Shown: piece after piece, positions 1-7,304 of the stretch
Layout of the letters: every line of letters starts with the position of its first letter
How positions within the stretch are numbered: the first letter of the stretch is position 1
NCBI GenBank assembly: GCA_044359885.1
Contig: JBIKLI010000029.1
Span: 1 to 20,795 of the forward strand
DNA length: 20,795 nucleotides
Reading direction: 5' to 3'
Origin: CAIOSQ01 sp044359885
GTDB taxonomy: Bacteria; Pseudomonadota; Alphaproteobacteria; CACIAM-22H2
The notes under the pieces: generated by a model
What the model was told of the DNA's origin: nothing
Database searches by the model: none
Seen by the model: only the letters and a program-made list of their open reading frames with translations
Translations under genes and position numbers: made by a program

Positions 1-144
1 GACGCCAGGCCGCGGCGGCTCCGGCGGCTCGAGCGAGGCGTCGAGCCACATGAAATAGAGCGAAGCGCCGATCCAGGCGATGCCGAACATCACGTGCGCC
101 CAGCGGACGACCAGGTTCAGCCACTCATGGACGAGCGGATCCAT
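1..144 (-). CDS. puuD: Urate hydroxylase PuuD, N-terminal fragment (cut by window start)
   Basis: Only the first 48 codons are inside the window. They start with MDPLVHEWLNLVVRWAHVMF and continue with a GIAWIG-x-SLYF-x-WLD segment. This matches the first transmembrane helix of the PuuD family (formerly DUF989), a membrane-bound urate oxidase that usually ends in a cytochrome c domain. The His in RWAHV (residue 17) lies in the conserved RWxHxxxGIxWIG stretch. The start is ATG at 144, preceded by a GGAGAG ribosome-binding sequence about 6 nt upstream. The product would convert urate to 5-hydroxyisourate in the inner membrane. The upstream neighbours on the same strand are M20-type amidohydrolases that fit later steps of ureide breakdown. 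The C-terminal cytochrome domain cannot be checked here. Confidence 0.85.
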   Translation of the reverse strand, partial: MDPLVHEWLNLVVRWAHVMFGIAWIGASLYFMWLDASLEPPEPPRPGV

Positions 145-305
145 CGCATCTCTCCGTTCGGCTGCGCACTTCCAGTCTTACGCCCGCACCTCGCCACCGT
201 CCATCGGATCGCGACGAGACGGGTCAGGACGAGAAGGGGCCGAGCCCGCTTCGGGTCGGACCGCCGGTCGCAGGGCGCATCGCCCCGCGCGCGACGCACG
301 CCGCC
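145..305. other. Intergenic region upstream of puuD
   Basis: This 161-bp gap separates the stop of the M20 hydrolase from the puuD start, so puuD may have its own promoter. I see the puuD ribosome-binding site next to the start and a few short GC-rich inverted repeats (for example GGGCG-ATG-CGCCC), but no T-tract terminator and no convincing -35/-10 pair. Confidence 0.4.
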
Positions 306-1463
306 TCAATCCAGGCCCATCAGCTTGTCGATCGCCGCCAGCTGGATGAGCGCCGCATCGACCATCTCCGCGACCGGAACCGATTCGTTCGCGGCGTGGC
401 CGGCGACACCCGAGCCAGGACCGATATTGATGATCTCGATGCCGTCGTCGGCGAAATAACGGCCATCCGAAACCCCGGTGGCGTTCAGGAACCGGGCCGG
501 CCGGCCCAGACGCTCGCGGATCGCCGCCGCCAGGGCCGAGACCGCCATGCCGTCCGCCGAGCCCTTGAACCCGTTGGTGCCCGTCAGGAACTCGCAGCTC
601 CATGTGCCGCGCGGCTCGCCGGACGCGCGCAGCGTGGCTTCGAGTTCGCGGTAGGCGCTCTTGACGCGCTCGCTCGGCAGCAGCCGCCGGTCGATCTCGG
701 CCACGCAGGAGGCCGGCACGACGTTGGTGTTGTGGCCGCCGCGGATGATGCCGACATTGATCGTCGAGCGCATGTCGCCGTCGACGCGCGCGGCGATCTT
801 GGGCGCAAGGTCGCGATCGATCGCGGCGAGCAGCCGCATCATGCGCGCGATCGCGTTGTCGCCCGCGGACGGATTGCCGGCATGCGCCGCCTTGCCGCGG
901 GCCGAGATGCGGGCCCAGAACACGCCGCGCTCGGCGACGATCATCTGGTTCTCGGTCTGCGCGCCCAGGATCAGCGCGTCGGGCTTCACATGGCCGGCGT
1001 CGCGCAGGAACGACATGCCCTCCGGTCCGAGATTCTCCTCGTCGGCGACGAAGGTGAAGCAGATCTCGCCGCGGCGCGGCCCGCCGCGGCGCGCGATCTC
1101 CTCCGCCAGCCAGAGCTGGACCGCCATCGAGCCCTTGCAATTGCCCGCGCCGAGGCCGAACACGTGGCCGGCCTTCGCGACCGCCTTGAAGGGGTCGGTC
1201 TTCCAGTTCTCGCGCTCGCCCACGCCGACCGTGTCGACATGGGCGTTGAAGACGATGCGCGGGCTGCCGCGGCCCAGCTTGGCGACGACGTTGTCGACGC
1301 CCTTGCGGCGCGCCAGAACCTTCGTCCGGTAGCCGGCCTTGCGCAGCCGTCCGGCGGCGTAGCGGCAGATCGCCACGCTCTCGCCCGGCGGATAGGGGGA
1401 CGGGATCGCGATCAGATCGGATAGGATCGCGGTCAGGGTCTTGGCCAGGGCCTTCTCGTTCAT
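306..1463 (-). CDS. M20 family (ArgE/DapE-like) metallohydrolase with altered metal site
   Basis: This 385-aa protein has the M20 peptidase/deacylase layout. The N-terminal catalytic half has FNAHVDTVG (H75, D77), GLGAGNCKGSMA (103-114) and ADEENLGPEG (140-149, general base E142/E143). A dimerisation-type insert with GKAAHAG follows at about 190-196, and a C-terminal His lies in GVAGHAANES (H355). Family members hydrolyse N-acyl amino acids, peptides or ureido acids. Two expected metal ligands look replaced. The bridging Asp of the usual GxxDxKG motif is N108. The Glu of the usual GEPT motif aligns with A168 in GAQTEN. The enzyme may therefore bind a single metal or be specialised. It lies 27 bp downstream of the amidohydrolase gene and upstream of puuD, suggesting a role in ureide or N-acyl compound hydrolysis; the substrate is unknown. 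Confidence 0.85.
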   Translation of the reverse strand: MNEKALAKTLTAILSDLIAIPSPYPPGESVAICRYAAGRLRKAGYRTKVLARRKGVDNVVAKLGRGSPRIVFNAHVDTVGVGERENWKTDPFKAVAKAGHVFGLGAGNCKGSMAVQLWLAEEIARRGGPRRGEICFTFVADEENLGPEGMSFLRDAGHVKPDALILGAQTENQMIVAERGVFWARISARGKAAHAGNPSAGDNAIARMMRLLAAIDRDLAPKIAARVDGDMRSTINVGIIRGGHNTNVVPASCVAEIDRRLLPSERVKSAYRELEATLRASGEPRGTWSCEFLTGTNGFKGSADGMAVSALAAAIRERLGRPARFLNATGVSDGRYFADDGIEIINIGPGSGVAGHAANESVPVAEMVDAALIQLAAIDKLMGLD

Positions 1464-1490
1464 CTGCGTTCGAGCCTTTGCGATGTCGTG

Positions 1491-2762
1491 TCAGCGATTG
1501 GCGAGGGCGGCCAGCGTATCGGCCAGCACGCGCGCGCCGTTGGCGAGGTCGCGCGGCGTGGCGTCCTCGGTCTCGTTGTGGCTGACGCCCTTCCAGCACG
1601 GCACGAAGATCATGCCGGCAGGCGCCACCTTGGCGACATGCATCGCGTCGTGGCCCGCGCCGGAAATCATGTCGACATGGCGGTATCCGAGCGCCGCGGT
1701 CGCCTCGCGCACCCGCCCCACGGTCTCGGCCCCGAACGGCACCGGCGCGACCGTGGTGTATTCGGTCACCGTGACGGTGCAGCCGCGCCGGGCGGCCTCG
1801 GCCTCGCAGATCGGACGGATACCGTCGCCCAGCCGCCGCAGGGTGTCGGGGTCGGGATGGCGCAGATCGATCAGGAAATGGACCTTGCTCGGCACGGTCG
1901 AAGGCGACCCGGGATAGATCTCGAAGCGGCCGACCGTATACCGGACGGTGTCGGACGGATCGGCCATCAGCGTCTCCAGCGCCACGACCATCGAGGCGGC
2001 CGACTTCATGGCGTCCTTGCGCAGCCGCAGCGGCGTGGTGCCCGAATGCGCCTCCTCGCCCAGGACGTCGACATAGAAGCGGCGCATGCCCTGGATCAGC
2101 GTGACGACGCCGATCTCGTTGCCGGTGTTCTCCAGGATCGGCCCCTGCTCGATATGGGCCTCGATGTAGGAATCGATCGGGAACCCCAGAAGCGGCTCGC
2201 GACGCACCGGCGCCACGGTCAGCACGTCCGCGAAGGCCTGGCGGACGCTCGTGCCCTTGGGATCCTTGCCGTCGAGCAGCGTCTCCAGATCGTAGGCGCC
2301 GACGAACGCGCCGGAGCCCATGCATCCCGGCTGGAAGCGGTTGCCCTCCTCGTTCATCCAGGCCACCGCCATCACCGGCCGCCGGGTCGCGATTCCGGCG
2401 TCGTCGAGCGCCTCCAGCACCTCGAAGGCGGCGAGCACGCCATAGGTGCCGTCGAAGCGCCCGCCAGTGGGCTGGCTGTCGAGATGCGAGCCGGAGACGA
2501 CCGGCCGGGCATCGGGATCCGTTCCCGCCCGCCGGACGAACAGATTGCCGATCGGATCTGTGAACAGATCGTAGCCGCGCGCCGCGGCCCAGCCACCCAG
2601 CAGCTTGCGTGCCGCCGCGTCTTCGGCGCTCAGCGCCTGGCGGTTGACGCCGCCTTTCGCGGTCGCGCCCAGCTTCGCCATCTCCATGTGGCGTTGCCAC
2701 AGGCGATCCTCGCGGACATGGTCCGAGGCGCGCAGGTTGCTGCCGGTCTTCGACGCGACCAT
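1491..2762 (-). CDS. Zn-dependent hydantoinase/carbamoylase family amidohydrolase (allantoate amidohydrolase-like)
   Basis: This 423-aa protein belongs to the M20 subfamily that includes allantoate amidohydrolase, ureidoglycolate amidohydrolase and N-carbamoyl-L-amino-acid hydrolase. All family signatures are visible: GSHLDSQPTGGRFDG (H93, D95, D104), MNEEGNRF (E138/E139), the insert histidine in EAHIEQGPIL (H203), SGAGHDA (H371) and the C-terminal metal ligand in KGVSHNE (H395). Length is normal for the family. The start is ATG at 2762, giving MVASKTGSNL. It lies 33 bp after nanEK and 27 bp before the M20 gene, so the three are probably co-transcribed. Proximity to puuD favours allantoate or ureidoglycolate as substrate, but sequence alone does not separate these from carbamoyl amino acids. 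Confidence 0.88.
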   Translation of the reverse strand: MVASKTGSNLRASDHVREDRLWQRHMEMAKLGATAKGGVNRQALSAEDAAARKLLGGWAAARGYDLFTDPIGNLFVRRAGTDPDARPVVSGSHLDSQPTGGRFDGTYGVLAAFEVLEALDDAGIATRRPVMAVAWMNEEGNRFQPGCMGSGAFVGAYDLETLLDGKDPKGTSVRQAFADVLTVAPVRREPLLGFPIDSYIEAHIEQGPILENTGNEIGVVTLIQGMRRFYVDVLGEEAHSGTTPLRLRKDAMKSAASMVVALETLMADPSDTVRYTVGRFEIYPGSPSTVPSKVHFLIDLRHPDPDTLRRLGDGIRPICEAEAARRGCTVTVTEYTTVAPVPFGAETVGRVREATAALGYRHVDMISGAGHDAMHVAKVAPAGMIFVPCWKGVSHNETEDATPRDLANGARVLADTLAALANR

Positions 2763-2795
2763 GACCGTCTCCCTTCATCCATCGACCGGGTCGGA

Positions 2796-4352
2796 CTAGC
2801 AGGTGAATGGCGCCGCGTTCAAGGCCGCCGCGCGCGCGAACTCCGCCGCGCCGACCAGGCCGGCGTCGCGGCCAAGCGCCGCCCGGACCAGAACCGGCCG
2901 CGCGGGATCGGCCCCCGCAGGGCCCAGCGCGCTTTCGACCAGGTCGAGGAAACCGGGCGCCAGCCCCACGCCGCCGCCGACGACGACCAGTTCGGGATCG
3001 ACCAGACGCTGGACGTCGCGCAAGGCCCCGGCCAGCGCCGCGGCCGCAGCGGCCAGGGCCGAGTGCGCCCAGGCCTCGCCCGCGGCAGCGGCGTCGAAGA
3101 CGGCGCGCGCATCGGCAGGGCGACCGGCGGCCGCAGCCGCCCGCGCCAGGGCGAAGCCGGATGCCCGTGCCTCGAGCCCCGCGCGATTGCCGCCATCGAT
3201 CTGTCCGACATGTCCCGCGAAGCCTGACCGGCCGCGAAGCAGGCGCCCGCCCTGCACGATGCCACCTCCGACGCCGCTGGAGACGGTCACGAACACCAGA
3301 TCGCGCCCCAGGCCGGCGCCGCAGGCATGCTCGCCCCAGGCCGCGGCCTGGGCGTCGTTGAGCGCGACGGACGGAACGCCGAAGATCTCGCCAAGGCGAC
3401 GCTGCAGCGCGAAGCGCGGCGGCACCGGCAGCACCTCGGGGTTCACCGCGCTCCACGTGCCGTCGGCCGCGACCAGGCCGGAGACGGCTGCGGCGCAGCG
3501 CGCGAAGCGGCCCGACCAGGGCGCCGTCGCCGCCGCAAGCGCGGCGAGCCAGCCTTCGGGACCGTCGTCGCGCCGCGTGGGTACCTCGCTGCGCGCCAGG
3601 ACGGTACCGGCGCGCACAAGAGCCGCGGCGCTCTTGCTGCCGCCGATATCGAGGGCCAGGACCGGATCCGGCACGGCGCTGGCGACGGCACGGACGAACC
3701 AGGCGGCGACATGTTCGGGCCGGGTGATCGCCGAACCGACGACGACCGCATCGGCGCCGGCAAGCATGGCCGCTGCCGCGAGGCGGGGGCTGTTGTAGCG
3801 CCCTTCGGCGAAGACGGGGACCGCAGCGAGCGCCGCACAGCCGCGCACGAGCGCAAGATCCGGCATCGCCGGCACCGGGCCCGGACCGGTATATCCCGAG
3901 AGCGTCGTGCCGAGGATGTCGGCGCCGGCATCGACGGCGCAGCGCGCCTCGTCGATGCCGGCGATGTCGGCCATGGCCAGCGCGCCGGCGTCGTGGATCG
4001 CGGCCACCATCGCGGCCACCGGGACCGGGCGTGTCCGGCGCGTCGCGTCGAAGGCGACGATGCGCGCGCCAGCCCGCGCCAGCGCCACGGCATCGTCGAG
4101 GAACGGCGTGATCCGGACGGAGGTGGCGTCGAGATCGCGCTTGACCAGGCCGATCACCGGCAGCGCGCAGGACGCGGCGACCGCCGCCACGTTGGAGACG
4201 CCTTCGACGCGCAGGCCGCGCGCGCCGCCGTCGCGCGCGGCACGCGCGAAACCGACCACGAAATCGGCGGTGTCGGTCGGACCGCCCGGCACGGGCTGGC
4301 ATGAGGCGATCAGCGCACCGCCCAGCGCGGGACGGATCTCCTCACGCCGCAT
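2796..4352 (-). CDS. nanEK: Bifunctional N-acetylmannosamine-6-P 2-epimerase / N-acetylmannosamine kinase (NanE-NanK fusion)
   Basis: Residues 1-228 are a NanE-type TIM barrel: SCQPVPGGP (17-25), GLVKRDL (68-74, catalytic K71), LGTTLSGYT (147-155) and FAEGRYNSP (181-189, E183). Residues 229-518 are a ROK-family kinase: LALDIGGSK (232-240, ATP site), catalytic ALNDAQAA (D333), SSGVGGGI (358-365) and VVVGGGVG (456-463). Together they would phosphorylate ManNAc and epimerise ManNAc-6-P to GlcNAc-6-P, steps of sialic acid/ManNAc catabolism in the cytoplasm. The His that precedes the ROK zinc site is kept (H381 in AGHVGQ), but the usual CxCGxxGC cysteine cluster after it is absent and the segment is short. 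No sialate lyase or transporter is in the window. The start is ATG at 4352, after a weak GGGGCG ribosome-binding sequence. Confidence 0.9.
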   Translation of the reverse strand: MRREEIRPALGGALIASCQPVPGGPTDTADFVVGFARAARDGGARGLRVEGVSNVAAVAASCALPVIGLVKRDLDATSVRITPFLDDAVALARAGARIVAFDATRRTRPVPVAAMVAAIHDAGALAMADIAGIDEARCAVDAGADILGTTLSGYTGPGPVPAMPDLALVRGCAALAAVPVFAEGRYNSPRLAAAAMLAGADAVVVGSAITRPEHVAAWFVRAVASAVPDPVLALDIGGSKSAAALVRAGTVLARSEVPTRRDDGPEGWLAALAAATAPWSGRFARCAAAVSGLVAADGTWSAVNPEVLPVPPRFALQRRLGEIFGVPSVALNDAQAAAWGEHACGAGLGRDLVFVTVSSGVGGGIVQGGRLLRGRSGFAGHVGQIDGGNRAGLEARASGFALARAAAAAGRPADARAVFDAAAAGEAWAHSALAAAAAALAGALRDVQRLVDPELVVVGGGVGLAPGFLDLVESALGPAGADPARPVLVRAALGRDAGLVGAAEFARAAALNAAPFTC

Positions 4353-4382
4353 GGCGCTCGCCCCTGCCCCGGCACCGGCCAG

Positions 4383-4408
4383 CCGGTCCAGCCTCGTCGG
4401 CTGACCGG
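4383..4408 (-). other. Strong bulged hairpin in the modA-nanEK gap
   Basis: The arms CCGGT-C-CAGCC and GGCTG-ACCGG give a 10-bp stem with one bulged C and a 5-nt loop. On the minus-strand transcript it lies after the modA stop and about 30 nt upstream of the nanEK start. No T-tract follows, so it is not a classic intrinsic terminator; it may shape the leader or protect the modA 3' end. Confidence 0.45.
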
Positions 4409-4414
4409 GTCGCC

Positions 4415-4432
4415 GCAGATGGGCGCATCTGC
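4415..4432 (-). other. Second hairpin in the modA-nanEK gap
   Basis: Perfect 7-bp arms GCAGATG/CATCTGC surround a 4-nt loop. It lies about 20 nt beyond the modA stop in transcript direction and directly before the larger hairpin at 4383-4408. No T-tract follows. Tandem hairpins in a 99-bp gap suggest a 3' processing or attenuation element between the two genes. Confidence 0.4.
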
Positions 4433-4451
4433 CGGCAGGCGTCGAACCTCG

Positions 4452-5222
4452 TCATGGCGCGGGCACGAAGCCGAAGCGCTGCCAGACGACGCGCGCCTCG
4501 GGACCCGCGACGAATGCCAGCAGCGCACGCGCCCGGCCGTCCGCGACGCCACGGGGCGTCAGCGCGAAGGGATATGCGATCGGCGGGTGGCTGGCCGCAG
4601 GAAAGCCGCCCACGACGCGGACGCCGGGGCTGACGGCGGCGTCGGTGGCGTAGACGATCCCCAGCGGCGCCTCGCCCCGCTCGACCAGCAGCAGCGCGGC
4701 GCGCACGTTTTCGGCGCGCGCAAGCCGCGGCGCGATGGCCTCCCACTGCCCCATCCAGGTCAGCGCCGCCTGCGCATAGCGCCCCACCGGGACATGCGCC
4801 GGATCGCCCGTCGCCAGACGCCCCTGCGGCCCGAGCAGCGCACGCAGATCGGTGCCCGGCGCCAGCGTCGCCGCGGCGGGACCCGGACCGGCCGGCGCCA
4901 CCAGAACCAGAGCATTGCCGACCGGGCTGGTCCGCGTGCCGGCCACGATCAGGCCGCGCGCCTGGAGATGATCGGCCCAGGCCTCGTCGGCCGAGGCGAA
5001 GAGATCCGCGGGCGCTCCCTGCTCGATCTGGCGTGCCAGCGCCGACGAGGCGGCGAAGGAAAGGCGCGGCGCGGGATTGCCGCGCGCGGTCCAGGCATCG
5101 GCCAGCGCGCGCAGCGCCTCTGTCAGGCTGGACGCGGCGAAGACGAGCGGCCCGTCCTGCGCGCGCGTCGCCGGCGCGGCGAGACAAAGCAGGACGAATA
5201 CGACGATCGCGAGCGACGGCAA
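4452..5222 (-). CDS. modA: Molybdate ABC transporter substrate-binding protein ModA
   Basis: A periplasmic binding protein of 256 aa when started at TTG 5222. Residues 1-21 form a signal peptide (hydrophobic core AIVVFVLLCLAAP, likely cleavage before QDGPL). Family features follow: VFAASSLTEAL (28-38) with the first oxyanion-binding serine, SFAASSALARQIEQGAPADLF (55-75) with the second, PVGRYAQAAL (145-154) and GIVYATDA (188-195) with the ligand tyrosine. TTG is chosen because GGAAGGAG (5231-5238) stands 8 nt before it; an upstream ATG at 5318 would add 32 residues ahead of the signal peptide. No modB or modC is visible, so the permease and ATPase must be encoded elsewhere. A molybdate role fits neighbouring purine breakdown, since xanthine dehydrogenase uses molybdenum cofactor; that link is inference. 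Confidence 0.9.
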   Translation of the reverse strand: MPSLAIVVFVLLCLAAPATRAQDGPLVFAASSLTEALRALADAWTARGNPAPRLSFAASSALARQIEQGAPADLFASADEAWADHLQARGLIVAGTRTSPVGNALVLVAPAGPGPAAATLAPGTDLRALLGPQGRLATGDPAHVPVGRYAQAALTWMGQWEAIAPRLARAENVRAALLLVERGEAPLGIVYATDAAVSPGVRVVGGFPAASHPPIAYPFALTPRGVADGRARALLAFVAGPEARVVWQRFGFVPAP

Positions 5223-5230
5223 GACGGGCA

Positions 5231-5238
5231 CTCCTTCC
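5231..5238 (-). promoter_or_regulatory. Ribosome-binding site that sets the modA TTG start
   Basis: GGAAGGAG on the minus strand, 8 nt upstream of TTG 5222. This is the strongest Shine-Dalgarno match in the region and argues against the longer ATG start at 5318. Confidence 0.7.
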
Positions 5239-5284
5239 GGGCCGGCGGCCCGCCTGCAACAGGGACGGCCGGCGCGGCCGCATG

Positions 5285-5300
5285 TTAACGACCGCTTAAC
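5285..5300. promoter_or_regulatory. CtrA-type binding box (TTAA-N7-TTAAC)
   Basis: TTAA at 5285-5288 and TTAAC at 5296-5300 are separated by exactly 7 bases, matching the full CtrA box of alphaproteobacteria. It sits in the divergent modA/DUF1800 region, 62 bp from the modA start and 73 bp from the DUF1800 start. TTAA is rare in DNA this GC-rich. It could control either or both directions; the distance to the DUF1800 start would fit a promoter with the box near -35. Confidence 0.65.
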
Positions 5301-5373
5301 GAACCGGCGTCCAATCATGCGGGACGCGCAGTGGCGAATCCAGGGGCGCCCCGCCCGGGACCGGAGATTTCGG

Positions 5374-7293
5374 ATGTGCAGGATCTTTCGCTGGCTGCTG
5401 GCGGCCGTCCTGCTTCAGGCGGTCGCGGCGGGACCGGCGCTGGCGCAGGCGATCGGCCCCGACGGGGCCCGGCATCTCGTCGTGCGCACGGGATTCGGCG
5501 CCGATCCGGCCACGGTCGCCGCGCTCGCCCCGCTCGATCGGGCGGCCGCCGTCGACCGGATCCTGGACGCACCCCGCCGGACGCCCAGCGTTCCGCTGCC
5601 GCGGTTCCTCTCCGGACCCTGGCCGCCGTATCGCGACGTCCCGGCGATGAGCCAGGCGCAGCGCGACGCCTTCATCCAGGCGCGGCGCGCCGAGCTGCAG
5701 GAACTGAAGACTTGGTGGCTGGTCGAGATGATCGCCACGCCGTCGCCGCTGACCGAGCGCATGACGCTGTTCTGGCACAACCATTTCGTGTCCGCCTTCG
5801 AAGGCGTCGGGCAGAACGTGCACCGGATGTGGAACCAGAACGACCTGTTCCGCCGCGAAGCCACTGGCAGCTTCGCAAGCCTGCTGCGCGCGATCCTCGC
5901 CGACCCGGTGATGCTGCGCTACCTCGACGCGGCGACCAACCGCAAGGGCCGGCCGAACGAGAACCTGGCGCGCGAACTGCTCGAATTGTTCACGCTCGGC
6001 GAAGGGCACTACACGGAGGCCGACATCAAGGCCATCGCACGCGCCCTCACCGGTCTGGGCGTCGATCGCGACACGCATTGGGACTTCCGGTTCTATCCGG
6101 GCCAGCACGAGCCAGGCGCGAAACGGTTCCTCGGCGCCGTCGGCGAGAACGCCGACGACGTCGCCCGGATCGTCCTGGCGCAGCCGCGCACCGCCGAACA
6201 TGTCGCCGAGCGGCTCTGGCGGGAATTCGTCTCGCCCCGGCCCGACCCGGCCGCCATCGCGCCGGTCGCCGCCGCGCTGCGCGATGCGGGCTATGCGATC
6301 AAGCCCGCGCTGCGGGCGCTGCTGCTGTCCGACGCGTTCTGGGATCCGCGCAACCGCGGCGCGCTGATCAAGTCGCCCGCGGCGCTGATCGCCGGCATCC
6401 ATCGCGACCTGGGCCTGCCGATCGTCGATCCCGGGGCGCTCGCCGTCCATGCGCGCCGGCTGGGCCAGGACCTCTTCGAGCCGCCCAACGTCAAGGGCTG
6501 GCCCGGCGGCGACGCCTGGATCACGCCCGCAAGCCTCGTCGCGCGCAACGACGTGCTGGCGAGACTGCTCGACAATCGCGGCCTGGTGGCGGCGCCGCCG
6601 CCGGCCGGTGCGGCGACGATCGCGCTGCGCGTCGCCGGCGACGCGTGGCAGGGTTTCCCGAGGATGCGCATCGCGATCGGCGACGGACAGGTGGTGGCGG
6701 AGCGCGAGATCGAGTTCGCCCGCGACACTTCGCGCTACGGCGTGTTCGGCGACCGCAGCGACCGCCCCTGGCGGATCGTGCATGTCCCGGTCGACCGCCC
6801 GGTCGATCGCGTCACCGTCTCGTTCGTCAACGACGGCGCCGCCCCGATGCCCCGCGACGGCGGACCCCGCGGCGATCGCAATCTCTATGTCGACTGGATC
6901 GAGGTCGGCGGGAAGGTGTATCCGGCCGCGGAGGCCACCCAGCGTTTCCATTCTCCTTCGTGCCGCGTGACGCGGATCGGGGATCTCTTCTGCAATGGCG
7001 ACCTCGTCTTCGACCTCGCCGCGATGGCCGGCGCCGGACAGGCGATGGACGGCATGATGGCGATGGGCGACATGGCGGCACCGGGCCGCCGCGGATCGGC
7101 GCCCGCGATACCGCCGCGGCGAACCCACCCTGACACCGCGGCCTGGACGGCGGCGCTGCCGGCGCCCTGGCGCGGCCGCGAACAACGCTGGCGCGCCCTG
7201 GCGCCGCTCGTGCCGATCGGCGCGGGCGCCACGGGCGACGACGACGCGATCCTGCGCGCCATCGTCCTCGACCCCGTCTACCAGCTGATGTGA
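5374..7293 (+). CDS. Exported DUF1800 protein with inserted CBM60-like domain
   Basis: A 639-aa exported protein. Residues 1-26 are a signal peptide (FRWLLAAVLLQAVAAGPALAQA). The DUF1800 body follows, with HLVVRTGFG (34-42), FWHNHFVSAFEG (133-144), RPNENLARELLELFTLGEGHY (193-213) and PPNVKGWPGG (370-379). Residues about 414-520 resemble a calcium-dependent xylan-binding module (CBM60 type), ending in SFVNDG and DRNLYVDWIEVGGKVY (501-516). A low-complexity Met/Gly/Ala stretch precedes the normal DUF1800 C-terminal tail (ILRAIVLDPVYQLM). The module therefore interrupts the DUF1800 domain. The start is ATG 5374, with GGAG at 5363-5366 seven nt upstream; earlier in-frame starts would precede the signal peptide. 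DUF1800 function is unknown, but it is regularly paired with DUF1501, the next gene, 11 bp downstream. Confidence 0.85.
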   Translation: MCRIFRWLLAAVLLQAVAAGPALAQAIGPDGARHLVVRTGFGADPATVAALAPLDRAAAVDRILDAPRRTPSVPLPRFLSGPWPPYRDVPAMSQAQRDAFIQARRAELQELKTWWLVEMIATPSPLTERMTLFWHNHFVSAFEGVGQNVHRMWNQNDLFRREATGSFASLLRAILADPVMLRYLDAATNRKGRPNENLARELLELFTLGEGHYTEADIKAIARALTGLGVDRDTHWDFRFYPGQHEPGAKRFLGAVGENADDVARIVLAQPRTAEHVAERLWREFVSPRPDPAAIAPVAAALRDAGYAIKPALRALLLSDAFWDPRNRGALIKSPAALIAGIHRDLGLPIVDPGALAVHARRLGQDLFEPPNVKGWPGGDAWITPASLVARNDVLARLLDNRGLVAAPPPAGAATIALRVAGDAWQGFPRMRIAIGDGQVVAEREIEFARDTSRYGVFGDRSDRPWRIVHVPVDRPVDRVTVSFVNDGAAPMPRDGGPRGDRNLYVDWIEVGGKVYPAAEATQRFHSPSCRVTRIGDLFCNGDLVFDLAAMAGAGQAMDGMMAMGDMAAPGRRGSAPAIPPRRTHPDTAAWTAALPAPWRGREQRWRALAPLVPIGAGATGDDDAILRAIVLDPVYQLM

Positions 7294-7304
7294 AAGGTCT
7301 CGCC

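Noticed and set aside
145..305. Intrinsic terminator between the M20 hydrolase and puuD
   Set aside because: Only short GC-rich stems without a T-tract were found; these are common by chance in such DNA.
178..4302. A 1374-codon open frame on the minus strand crossing nanEK and both hydrolases
   Set aside because: Its product is Arg/Ala/Gly-rich without motifs, while three recognised genes on the same strand occupy another frame. High GC makes stop codons rare in such shadow frames.
5223..5318. Longer modA start at ATG 5318
   Set aside because: It puts 32 charged residues before the signal peptide and runs through the CtrA-type box. TTG 5222 has a strong ribosome-binding site.
5296..7185. 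A 629-codon minus-strand open frame opposite the DUF1800 gene
   Set aside because: The plus strand encodes a clear DUF1800 protein with signal peptide and motifs; the antisense product has no recognisable domain.
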